This document shows positions 1 through 5,441 of a stretch of 7,073 nucleotides of DNA, one piece after another. Each line of letters starts with the position of its first letter. Positions within the stretch are counted from its first letter, which is position 1. Source of the DNA: an uncultured Eubacteriales bacterium (GTDB taxonomy: Bacteria > Bacillota > Clostridia > Christensenellales > UBA1242). A model generated the notes under the pieces. The model worked only from the letters and a program-made list of their open reading frames with translations. It was not told the DNA's origin and ran no database searches. The translations under genes and the position numbers were made by a program. The stretch is from positions 1-7,073 of the forward strand of contig USTX01000033.1 of assembly GCA_900557655.1 (NCBI GenBank), read 5' to 3'.

Positions 1-800
1 CGGCCGGTAGCGCCGTGGCCTTAAAGTATGCGCCACTCTTTGAAAGCCTTGGCGCTTGGGTTATTGACAATTCGCGCGCATTTAGGTTGAATGAAAATGT
101 GCCACTTATTATCCCCGAAATCAACGCCGCAATATTAGAAAACTTTTTTACTAAAAATATAAATACTGACGCAATGCAAAACTCCGCCGCGGTAAAAAAA
201 CCAACAAAAATAATTGCCAACCCGAATTGTTCAACGTCGGGGCTGGCGCTTGTTTTGTTTTATCTTGAACAAGTTGCGCCTGTTAAAAAAGTAATCGTTA
301 CCACTTTTCAGGCGGCCAGCGGTGCGGGTGCGGCGGGGATAAGTGACCTTGAAAACAAAACGACTAATAAATTTAGAGAGCCTCTAAGTGATAATCTTAT
401 CCCACAAATCGACGATTTTGACGCCTTTGGCAATACGCTTGAAGAAAATAAAATTGTTAACGAAACGCAAAAAATTCTAAGGCATACTATTAACATTTCG
501 GCCACTTGCGTGCGCGTTCCCGTCCGCAATTGTCACAGCGAAAGCGTCCACATTCAGTTTACCCGTGCGGTAAAAATGGAGGCGATTAGGGCGGCGTTAA
601 ACAATGCGTACGGCGTAAAACTGCTAAATGGTCTTTCAACGCCAAGGGTGGCAGATGGCCAAAACGACGTGTTTGTTAGTCGAGTGCGTCAACATAGTGA
701 CCATGAAATCGACTTGTTTTTGTGTTTTGATAACCTGCTTAAAGGCGCCGCATTAAACGCCGTTCAGATAATGGAAACGATTTGCGACCGCAATATGTAG
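1..800 (+). CDS. asd: Aspartate-semialdehyde dehydrogenase, 5'-truncated by the window edge
   Basis: This enzyme makes L-aspartate 4-semialdehyde from aspartyl phosphate with NADPH, the branch point to lysine/diaminopimelate, threonine and methionine, in the cytoplasm. The frame is open from position 3, and GTG at 15 is internal. Numbering from that GTG, VIDNSRAFRL (16-25) and the PEIN segment are typical of the family. IIANPNCST carries the catalytic Cys72, QAASGAG (99-105) follows, ATCVRVPV is at 163-170, and His174 in NCHSE is the acid/base residue. The C-terminal DNLLKGAALNAVQI (239-252) is the family ending. The missing N-terminus would hold the NADPH-binding GxxGxxG loop. Between PEIN and IIANPNC there are 28 residues where I recall about 9 in typical members, so there is a lineage-specific insertion near residues 42-64. 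The family is very clear; only the 5' end is missing. Confidence 0.96.
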   Translation, partial: AGSAVALKYAPLFESLGAWVIDNSRAFRLNENVPLIIPEINAAILENFFTKNINTDAMQNSAAVKKPTKIIANPNCSTSGLALVLFYLEQVAPVKKVIVTTFQAASGAGAAGISDLENKTTNKFREPLSDNLIPQIDDFDAFGNTLEENKIVNETQKILRHTINISATCVRVPVRNCHSESVHIQFTRAVKMEAIRAALNNAYGVKLLNGLSTPRVADGQNDVFVSRVRQHSDHEIDLFLCFDNLLKGAALNAVQIMETICDRNM

Positions 801-823
801 CCGTAAAGATAGCGAAAATCGTT

Positions 824-880
824 TTAGGTAAACATATAAAGAGAAGGTTGCTTATAAAAAGTGAAAGTTTGATTACCTAA
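824..880. repeat. Inverted repeat TTAGGTAA ... TTACCTAA after asd
   Basis: The sequence shows a perfect 8-bp inverted repeat: TTAGGTAA at 824-831 and TTACCTAA at 873-880, with 41 bases between the arms. It is followed by TCTTATTTTG, a broken T tract. It may be a weak, long-looped asd terminator or a binding site in the gap before the next gene. The long loop makes terminator function uncertain. Confidence 0.4.
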
Positions 881-900
881 TCTTATTTTGCGTCAGCGTA

Positions 901-929
901 TTGCAAAAAACGACAAAGTTTGATAAAAT
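901..929 (+). promoter_or_regulatory. Promoter for the Asp/Asn-rich protein gene, giving almost no leader
   Basis: TTGCAA (901-906), a 17-base spacer and TAAAAT (924-929) form a good housekeeping-type promoter. The expected transcription start about 7 bases after the -10 is near 936, only 3 bases before the ATG at 939. There is no Shine-Dalgarno sequence in CGCACGTA just before the ATG. The mRNA would therefore be leaderless or nearly so. Confidence 0.6.
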
Positions 930-938
930 ACGCACGTA

Positions 939-1889
939 ATGAAAAGATTTAGTCGGGTGATTTTGGCGTTTGCTGTGGCAGTGTTGGGGTTTGCGTCGTT
1001 GGTGTTAGACGCAGGTTTGGGCTCTTTGCGTGTTAATAAGCTTAGCACGGGTTTTTCGCGCACGCCAAACCAAATCGTTTCAACACATACGCCAAAAGCG
1101 GCCGATAGTGACAATATTGGTAATACTGACGATGGTCACTCCGCCGATAATGATAATGTTGGTGATGGTCACTCCGCCGATAGCGATAATGCTGATAATG
1201 ATAGCAAAAACAATGCGGGCAAAGAGGGTGGTGATGCTGATGGAAACACCGACGTAACCGACGATGTTGATGGTGTGGGCGACAACTCGGATAATACGGA
1301 TAACACCGATGGCAACGCTGGCGCTAACGATGACGACAATACAGGTAACAGCACTAACGATGAAGACAATGCGAAAGACGGCGCTAACGATAATAATGCG
1401 GGCGATTGTGCAGGGAATGACGCTGATGATAATGCGGGCAATGGTGCAGGGAATGACGCTGATGACAGCAAGCCAATTGATGGCGATACTCCGCCGACCG
1501 AGCTTGACTTAGTTAAGTTAAAGCTTACGCAAGTGATGGACGATTTTGTTAAGGTCTTTTCGCAGTTTGACTTTTCAATGTACACCAGCCGCAGCGGGCG
1601 CGTTTTTGAATTGTATTGTTTTGGCTATCTTTACACCAACGGCCATTTTGACACCAAGTGGCTTAAATCTTCAAATATTTATGACTATCAAGAGGCCATT
1701 GCATCTATGAAAAGCCTTACGACGCTGGTAGTAAAGGTGCTTGAAAGCGCGCGTGAAGAGGTGCCGGCGCCAAATCTTGTTTCGTTTGAAAAATATTTTG
1801 AAAGTGTTGATGATTACATTAACCAACTTAACGCCGAATACCAACCTTTAACCTATGTGACGTGCCAGAATACGCGTCCATCAAAATAA
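939..1889 (+). CDS. Secreted or membrane-anchored protein with long Asp/Asn/Gly-rich repeat region
   Basis: I do not recognise this 316-aa protein. Three parts can be seen. Residues 1-30 have Lys2/Arg3/Arg6 followed by a hydrophobic stretch (about 7-23), a signal peptide or N-terminal anchor without a lipobox Cys. Residues about 55-183 are an extremely Asp/Asn/Gly/Ala-rich, strongly acidic low-complexity stretch with imperfect repeats, such as DGHSADNDN/DGHSADSDN and AGNDADD twice. Residues about 187-316 form a globular, probably helical domain with many aromatic residues (SMYTSRSGRVFELYCFGYLY near 213-232). The layout suggests a surface-exposed domain held away from the membrane by a flexible acidic linker, possibly calcium-binding because of its Asp density; that part is inference. 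The ATG is chosen because the signal-like segment follows directly. No Shine-Dalgarno site is visible, and the promoter sits immediately upstream. A 138-codon frame antisense to the repeat is only a mirror of the biased codons. Confidence 0.82.
   Translation: MKRFSRVILAFAVAVLGFASLVLDAGLGSLRVNKLSTGFSRTPNQIVSTHTPKAADSDNIGNTDDGHSADNDNVGDGHSADSDNADNDSKNNAGKEGGDADGNTDVTDDVDGVGDNSDNTDNTDGNAGANDDDNTGNSTNDEDNAKDGANDNNAGDCAGNDADDNAGNGAGNDADDSKPIDGDTPPTELDLVKLKLTQVMDDFVKVFSQFDFSMYTSRSGRVFELYCFGYLYTNGHFDTKWLKSSNIYDYQEAIASMKSLTTLVVKVLESAREEVPAPNLVSFEKYFESVDDYINQLNAEYQPLTYVTCQNTRPSK
1101..1487 (+). repeat. Low-complexity coding repeat region (GAT/AAT/GGC/GCT codons)
   Basis: This is the DNA behind the Asp/Asn-rich linker. 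Imperfect direct repeats include GATGGTCACTCCGCCGATA at about 1132 and again about 33 bases later, and GCAGGGAATGACGCTGATGA at about 1410 and about 1446. The repeats keep the reading frame (33- and 36-base offsets), so slippage would change linker length without breaking the protein. Confidence 0.75.
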
Positions 1890-1890
1890 T

Positions 1891-2120
1891 TTATCTAAAT
1901 ATGCTTAAAGTACAAATAACTTATCTGCACGTGCTTAAAGTACAAATAAATTATTTAATCGTCTAATCGCGCTTGATGTTTTTAAAATCATTTGGTCAAC
2001 ACGCTTAGAGTTTTAAAAATTATTTGGTCAACACGCCTATATTTTTAAAATTAACTTGGTAAGGCTGTTTAAAGTTTTCAAAACCGCTTGGTAAACATGG
2101 CCAACGTTTTAAAGATTACC
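1891..2120. repeat. Degenerate tandem repeats, about seven units of 30-33 bp (one about 40 bp)
   Basis: The intergenic region after the Asp/Asn-rich gene is built of decayed tandem units. TGCTTAAAGTACAAATAA occurs at 1902-1919 and 1932-1949 (period 30). ATTTGGTCAACACGC occurs at 1990-2004 and 2022-2036 (period 32). CTTGGTAA occurs at 2055-2062 and 2087-2094 (period 32). Approximate unit starts are 1891, 1921, 1951 (about 10 bases longer), 1991, 2023, 2056 and 2088. Each unit has the pattern (T)TTGGTNAACACGCTTA-AAGTTTTAAAAATTA with drift. There is no gene in it and no constant spacer/repeat division as in CRISPR. The rest of the gap up to the tRNA holds only the promoter/hairpin described separately. 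Confidence 0.75.
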
Positions 2121-2303
2121 TGAAATAGCAAGGCGGTTAGAGCAACAGGGCAAGGTGAATAAAACTTTGTGCGATTTCAATACTGTGGTGTGCTATAACA
2201 ATCTAAAATAGTTAAAAGCAGCGGCAGCAAGAACCCGTTTTGACCATTTTGACAAAAATTTTCAAGAAATTTTGCAAAAACACTTTAATTTTTCAAAAAC
2301 ATA

Positions 2304-2312
2304 TGGTATAAT
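2304..2312 (+). promoter_or_regulatory. Extended -10 promoter, likely for tRNA-Ser
   Basis: TGGTATAAT gives a perfect TATAAT -10 with a TGn extension. The -35 region 17 bases upstream (TTTAAT, 2284-2289) is poor; TTGCAA at 2272-2277 is too far away. It is the best promoter candidate for the tRNA, which begins about 100 bases downstream, but it overlaps the hairpin at 2311-2340. Confidence 0.5.
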
Positions 2313-2345
2313 GCCCTTGCTTTTAATCGCGAGGGCATATTTTTG
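2311..2345 (+). terminator. 10-bp hairpin with short T run overlapping the -10 site
   Basis: ATGCCCTTGC (2311-2320) pairs with GCGAGGGCAT (2331-2340 region, arm ending 2338) with one T-G wobble and an 8-base loop, TTTTAATC. ATTTTTG follows. It could end read-through RNA from the upstream region. A transcript started at the overlapping TATAAT would begin inside the left arm and could not form the full hairpin. Confidence 0.45.
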
Positions 2346-2414
2346 CGGTTAAATATCGCCATTTAAATTAAACAAAATTTGCGTAAAAAAATAAGTGGCG
2401 AAAACTTAATATTT

Positions 2415-2508
2415 GGAGAGATACTCAAGTGGCTGAAGAGGATGCCCTGCTAAGGCGTTAGTACGGTTTTAAGCCGTAGCGCGGGTTCAAATCCCGCTCT
2501 CTCCGCCA
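2415..2508 (+). tRNA. tRNA-Ser(GCT)
   Basis: The full cloverleaf can be drawn. The acceptor GGAGAGA (2415-2421) pairs with TCTCTCC (2498-2504), then discriminator G2505 and encoded CCA (2506-2508). A D arm CTC/GAG is present. The anticodon stem ATGCC/GGCGT has loop CTGCTAA with anticodon GCT at 2449-2451, reading AGC/AGT serine codons. The long variable arm TACGG-TTTTAAG-CCGTA is the class II hallmark of serine tRNA, and the T arm is GCGGG-TTCAAAT-CCCGC. Its 3' tail is partly repeated twice downstream, as expected if it served as an insertion target. Confidence 0.97.
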
Positions 2509-2516
2509 GTAGTGAA
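2501..2516 (+). repeat. tRNA-tail direct repeat, copy 1 (in tRNA-Ser)
   Basis: CTCCGCCAGTAGTGAA covers the last 8 bases of the tRNA gene and 8 bases beyond. It matches positions 3408-3423 at 15 of 16 bases, and its first 8 bases recur at 5322-5329. This is the kind of short identity left when an element inserts at a tRNA 3' end. Confidence 0.55.
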
Positions 2517-2517
2517 T

Positions 2518-2557
2518 AATACGAACGAGAAGGATATCTTTGAGTTCGTATTTTTTC
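2518..2557 (+). terminator. Rho-independent terminator of tRNA-Ser
   Basis: AATACGAAC (2518-2526) and GTTCGTATT (2544-2552) make a perfect 9-bp stem with a 17-base loop, followed by a T tract. It lies 9 bases beyond the CCA end of the tRNA. The 178 bases from here to the next promoter at 2735 show no convincing gene or signal. Confidence 0.85.
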
Positions 2558-2734
2558 ATTTAGAGTTCTTTTCAGTAATTTATCCATTATCTTTTATAGA
2601 CTAAACTCGCTTTGCAGATGGCAAAAAGATTTTATTGTTGCAATGCTTTTGCGCTTGCTTGTATAAGTCAATCACACGTCAAAGTGCCATTTGAAATTTA
2701 TTCTAAAATTCTACGTCCGCAAACTCAATAGTGG

Positions 2735-2763
2735 TTGAAAAATTTAGAAATTTATGCTATAAT
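2735..2763 (+). promoter_or_regulatory. Near-consensus sigma-A promoter of the two-TM protein gene
   Basis: TTGAAA (2735-2740), a 17-base spacer, and TATAAT (2758-2763) preceded by TGC as an extended -10. The start would be near 2770, leaving a leader of about 65 bases before ATG 2835. Confidence 0.85.
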
Positions 2764-2834
2764 GACAAACAAGCAAGACAAGTGTGTCAAAATGCATAAT
2801 TCAGTTTTGCAAAAAATGTAAAGAGGTTAATTCA

Positions 2835-3350
2835 ATGGAAAAGAAAAATTTTAATCACGGAACTATTGTTGGTGGTATTGTAAGAATTGTAATCGCCTTA
2901 ATTGCTGTGCTAATTGCTATTATTGTAATTAGTTCAGGAATCAAGTCATACGACCCTGAAGATAAATTTGGAACAATATTTATGTGCCTAATTGGCGGAA
3001 TAATGATTATTGCGGCAATAGGTTTCATTGGCAACGGAGCAAAAATGATTATCGACGGTAAAAAGTCACTTGAGGTTGCCCATAAAGGTCATTCCGAAAA
3101 CGGTAGAATAACAGACTTAACCGAAACGGAAGTGACTGAAAATAATAACGGTTGCGTTTCTAATTACACTATATACAACTTAAAGTTTGAATACACGGAC
3201 GATTCCGGCAATTTATGCGAAAGTCAAGAGCAAGTTAGTCAAAAAATTTATGAAAAATTACAACAAATGACGCTTGTTCCTATTCTTGTATACGGTGAAC
3301 GTGCAATATTTGATAAAAAAAGATTCGATGACGAAAATAATATGGGATGA
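2835..3350 (+). CDS. Two-TM membrane protein with DUF3592-like layout
   Basis: The protein is 171 aa if it starts at ATG 2835, which has AAGAGG at 2821-2826 eight bases upstream. A GTG at 2784 in the same frame would add 17 residues (including CKKCKEV) but has no ribosome binding site. Two hydrophobic segments, about residues 12-34 and 50-70, are separated by a short loop (GIKSYDPEDKFG). They are followed by a soluble, probably beta-rich domain: GRITDLTET, YTIYNLKFEYTDDSGN, and VPILVYGERAIFD near the end. A transmembrane pair followed by a domain with the G-x-I/V-x-D and Y-x-V-x-F-x-D-x-x-G pattern resembles DUF3592 proteins, whose function is unknown; this is a resemblance by eye only. The gene has its own promoter and terminator and is alone between two copies of the tRNA-tail repeat, so it looks like a single-gene cassette. 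Confidence 0.85.
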   Translation: MEKKNFNHGTIVGGIVRIVIALIAVLIAIIVISSGIKSYDPEDKFGTIFMCLIGGIMIIAAIGFIGNGAKMIIDGKKSLEVAHKGHSENGRITDLTETEVTENNNGCVSNYTIYNLKFEYTDDSGNLCESQEQVSQKIYEKLQQMTLVPILVYGERAIFDKKRFDDENNMG

Positions 3351-3407
3351 ATTCACGTTTAGATTGGTTAGTGTTGAGTGACTATTATTCGACTTACGTT
3401 ACTAACG

Positions 3408-3423
3408 CTCCGCCAATAGTGAA
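3408..3423 (+). repeat. tRNA-tail direct repeat, copy 2
   Basis: CTCCGCCAATAGTGAA matches the tRNA-Ser tail at 2501-2516 in 15 of 16 bases. The upstream T-arm sequence is not conserved, so this is not a tRNA gene. It sits 58 bases after the two-TM protein gene and directly abuts the terminator at 3423. Confidence 0.5.
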
Positions 3424-3467
3424 CTGTACGCATCCTCGTGAGAATGAGAAAATGCGTGCAGTTTTTT
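3423..3467 (+). terminator. Rho-independent terminator after the two-TM protein gene
   Basis: ACTGTACGCAT (3423-3433) pairs with ATGCGTGCAGT (3452-3462): 11 pairs with one T-G wobble and an 18-base loop, followed by a T run on the plus strand. Position and strand fit the gene ending at 3350. Confidence 0.85.
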
Positions 3468-3492
3468 ATTTTACATGAATGTTTTGGTGTAA

Positions 3493-3624
3493 TTGTTCTT
3501 TTTGAAAAAACCAAAGACTCAAAATCCATCTCGCTTAAATTGGATAAATTTACAAGTGGACTTCAAAAATGAAGTCTGGATTGGAATTGGTATCACTGCT
3601 AACAAGTTTTACATGAAAATATAA
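3493..3624 (+). pseudogene. Possible remnant of a coding sequence ahead of the 78-aa ORF
   Basis: The frame is open from 3493 to TAA 3622-3624 (43 codons). It contains SRLNWINLQVDFKNEVWIGI and then GITANKFYMKI, which looks protein-like, but there is no start codon with a ribosome binding site; GTG 3556 is the only option. It is in the same frame as the 78-aa ORF that starts 6 bases after its stop. A second frame over 3471-3572 (with GVIVLFEKTKDSKSISLKLD) also reads plausibly. This could be a decayed gene with a stop and a frameshift, or chance. I do not recognise it. Confidence 0.25.
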
Positions 3625-3630
3625 AAGCTT

Positions 3631-3867
3631 ATGACTGATACCAAAACAAAATGTTTTGTTGATTGTGAAGAATTACGAGAGAACACAGCCAGATTTAATT
3701 TTGAAGATAACACTTTAAAATTAGGTAAAGCAAGTTTGTCAAGAGAGCAACTTAAACGAATAAGTTTAATGTTTGCAACTGACTTAAAAAACTTTGCCGA
3801 AACCTTTGGCAACTCTCAAAATCTTACCGCAAAAGAAGTTTATTTTCACTTGCAAAACAATCAATAA
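3631..3867 (+). CDS. Small orphan protein (78 aa), function unknown
   Basis: I do not recognise this protein. It has mixed charge and no membrane segment or signal peptide. It contains FNFEDNTLKLGKASLSREQL (about 25-44) followed by a probable helix (KRISLMFATDLKNFAETF) and a C-terminal stretch, LTAKEVYFHLQNNQ. There is no clear Shine-Dalgarno site before ATG 3631 and no good promoter nearby; the same frame is open upstream only to TAA 3622. It may be the 3' part of a broken gene rather than a complete one. It is convergent with the HEPN-type gene, and the two share the hairpin at 3872-3901. AT-rich composition matches the accessory block. Confidence 0.5.
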   Translation: MTDTKTKCFVDCEELRENTARFNFEDNTLKLGKASLSREQLKRISLMFATDLKNFAETFGNSQNLTAKEVYFHLQNNQ

Positions 3868-3871
3868 AACT

Positions 3872-3909
3872 AAAAGGAAGAAGTTTAAACTTCTTCCTTT
3901 TTGTTTTTT
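3872..3909. terminator. Bidirectional terminator between the 78-aa ORF and the HEPN-type gene
   Basis: AAAAGGAAGAAG (3872-3883) and CTTCTTCCTTTT (3890-3901) form a perfect 12-bp stem around TTTAAA. T-rich tails lie on both sides (TTTTTGTTTTTTTT on plus, TTTTAGTTTTATTG on minus). The stop codon of the HEPN-type gene (3885-3887) lies inside the hairpin loop. Confidence 0.85.
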
Positions 3910-5204
3910 TTCTTTAATTCTTTTTCTACTTTTTGAATATCTTTTGGTGTTACTTTTAAATTAACTGGATTATAAACAAATTCTTCATTAAAAATTTTCT
4001 GATATTCTATTTTAAAATAATCTTCGTTTCTTAAATTGTCGAAAAGTGGCCACACCTGATAATAGAGTCTCCAATCCGGTTCTATAAACTTTTGCATATA
4101 TTTTATAATATTTTCTTTATCATCCAACAAAACATATTTTGCATAAATAAATTTATCACTACAATTCGTCCAGTCCATTGATTTTAAAATATCTTTCACT
4201 TTTTCTAGTTTATTTAGCTTTTTATAAGCTATACACAAATTTATTTTGTATATATATGAATAATCTGAGGTGTGTTTTAAATAATTCGATAATTGATTCT
4301 TTAAAAGAATAACTGCTAATTGAGGACTTATTTTTAATTTATCTACTATATTGTCATTTATAGCACTTTCAATATATTCTATCATTTTTTCATCTTTTAA
4401 ATAATATTTTTGCCCTAAAATACTAAATAAATATGTTGTTGACAAGTGAACAGTATAAAACAAAAATGTTATATTGTTTGGATTGAAGACTATACGTTTA
4501 TTTTTTTCAATATTAAATCCATATTTTTTATACTTATCTATATTAACAGTTTTAAAGAAGAAATTACTTGGTTTGCTATCGTTATGAATAATTGAATTTC
4601 GTAATTCACATAAAAATATAAAATCATCATAATTTTGCATTTGCGTTTTTATATTTAATGATAATTTTTTATCTAACCATTCAAATTGTTCATTATGGCT
4701 TTTCCTAAAAAAAGAATCTGTGAATTTTTCGATATAAAAGTCTTGAATACTACATGTATCATTACAGTCACATAGTTCATTATACTTAACACTTTCTTCT
4801 ATTACATTTATTTGACCATTTATATGTTGAAATAAATAAGTTAGCATATTTGATAAAAATTGATCAAAATTAGTTATAAGAGAAACGACTAAATTAGAAG
4901 GTATCATATGTAATAAATAATCAGACTGTGCCATCCTATTTGAGATTGTTTCTAACTGATTTGAGATAACATATCCATCAACCTGTTTCTGTTCAATATC
5001 TTTTTGCAACTTGCGTATTTTAGAAATTGAATTTTTCCACCTTTTATAGAAACCATCATATTCTTTTACGTTATTTAACATAGATTTAAAAGTATATAGT
5101 TGAATAGCGTCATATTTTGTGATAGCATCGGTGTATATATTAATAAAATTTGTATATATTTTCTCGGGATTTTTATTAATCTCTTCTTTTGTTAACCTTG
5201 ACAT
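3885..5204 (-). CDS. HEPN-domain protein with RNxxxH motif, putative solitary defence/toxin gene
   Basis: This is a 439-aa cytoplasmic protein without signal or TM segments. ELRNSIIHNDSKPS contains Arg202-Asn203 and His207, the R-N-x3-H signature of HEPN RNases. It is preceded by helical sequence with SHNEQFEWLDKKL (169-181), as in a HEPN group often seen in single-gene phage-defence loci. Residues 1-90 are helical and charged, possibly coiled coil. Residues 95-215 would be the HEPN core (LVVSLITNFDQFLSNMLTYL near 105-124). Residues about 285-400 look like TPR-type helix pairs (INLCIAYKKLNKLEKVKDIL), and the C-terminus is Lys-rich. ATG 5204 has AAGGAG five bases upstream and a consensus promoter. 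The role by family knowledge would be RNA cleavage on infection or stress; no antitoxin (such as an MNT nucleotidyltransferase) is visible beside it. The gene is very AT-rich compared with asd, consistent with transfer. The HEPN motif is seen directly; the defence role is inferred. Confidence 0.85.
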   Translation of the reverse strand: MSRLTKEEINKNPEKIYTNFINIYTDAITKYDAIQLYTFKSMLNNVKEYDGFYKRWKNSISKIRKLQKDIEQKQVDGYVISNQLETISNRMAQSDYLLHMIPSNLVVSLITNFDQFLSNMLTYLFQHINGQINVIEESVKYNELCDCNDTCSIQDFYIEKFTDSFFRKSHNEQFEWLDKKLSLNIKTQMQNYDDFIFLCELRNSIIHNDSKPSNFFFKTVNIDKYKKYGFNIEKNKRIVFNPNNITFLFYTVHLSTTYLFSILGQKYYLKDEKMIEYIESAINDNIVDKLKISPQLAVILLKNQLSNYLKHTSDYSYIYKINLCIAYKKLNKLEKVKDILKSMDWTNCSDKFIYAKYVLLDDKENIIKYMQKFIEPDWRLYYQVWPLFDNLRNEDYFKIEYQKIFNEEFVYNPVNLKVTPKDIQKVEKELKKKNKKEEV

Positions 5205-5225
5205 ATCTTCTCCTTATTTATGTTC

Positions 5226-5254
5226 ATTATATCATATTATCATTATTTAATCAA
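5226..5254 (-). promoter_or_regulatory. Promoter of the HEPN-type gene
   Basis: On the minus strand: TTGATT (5254-5249), 17-base spacer, TATAAT (5231-5226) preceded by TGA as an extended -10. The start would be near 5219, giving a leader of about 15 bases that carries AAGGAG (5215-5210). A strong, short-leader expression unit. Confidence 0.8.
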
Positions 5255-5321
5255 CATATAAAGTCACCTTAATCTACCTAGCTCCAACATACACTTTAAA
5301 GTTAGAATTGGATAGCGTTGA

Positions 5322-5329
5322 CTCCGCCA
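5322..5329 (+). repeat. tRNA-tail direct repeat, copy 3 (short)
   Basis: CTCCGCCA, identical to the last 8 bases of tRNA-Ser, followed by A as in copy 2. Only 8-9 bases match, so chance is possible, but it falls at the right-hand limit of the AT-rich block, just outside the HEPN promoter region. Confidence 0.3.
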
Positions 5330-5361
5330 ACAAAAAAGAAGAACAAACAGGGTTCTTCTTT
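5330..5361 (-). terminator. Terminator for the minus-strand pair
   Basis: On the minus strand AAAGAAGAAC (5361-5352) pairs with GTTCTTCTTT (5344-5335): 10 bp, loop of 7, then TTTTG as a continuing T run. It lies 80 bases after the stop of the 35-aa ORF. On the plus strand there is no T run, so it acts for minus-strand transcripts. Confidence 0.7.
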
Positions 5362-5441
5362 GGTGTTTAGACGTGCAAGTTAGCACATCTTTTTTGTGTT
5401 TTAAAACTAAAGCGATTTTTAATATTTATAATTATTTAACT

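Larger units (their letters stand above)
2509..5329. mobile_element. Candidate tRNA-Ser-flanking accessory block (one or two small cassettes)
   Basis: This AT-rich block lies between tRNA-tail repeats: 2509-3415 with the two-TM gene, and 3416-5329 with the 78-aa ORF and HEPN-type gene. Each cargo gene has its own promoter or terminator, as in self-contained cassettes. No integrase, transposase or excisionase is present, so any mobility would have to be supplied elsewhere. The boundary repeats are short. Inference from context. Confidence 0.35.

Noticed and set aside
308..529. 73-codon minus-strand frame inside asd
   Set aside because: Antisense shadow of a well-conserved enzyme gene, with no start signals.
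1030..1512. Plus-strand frames of 75 and 82 codons, Met/Ile/Thr-rich
   Set aside because: Shifted-frame shadows of the repeat region of the 316-aa gene, with no start signals.
1169..1585. 138-codon minus-strand frame rich in Ser/Leu/Pro/Ala
   Set aside because: It is the exact antisense of the Asp/Asn-rich repeat; codon bias there removes stops on the other strand, and there is no ribosome binding site.
1891..2120. Tandem repeats as a CRISPR array
   Set aside because: Units are degenerate and directly adjacent; there are no near-identical repeats separated by unique spacers, and no cas genes.
3364..3415. GTTAGTG...TTACTAACGC inverted repeat as an integron attC site
   Set aside because: The core boxes are in the wrong order (GTT first, AAC last), the RYYYAAC/GTTRRRY rules are not met, and no integron integrase is present.
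5373..5396. GTGC-AAGTTA-GCAC followed by TTTTTT as a plus-strand terminator
   Set aside because: The stem has only 4 pairs and no plus-strand gene ends nearby.
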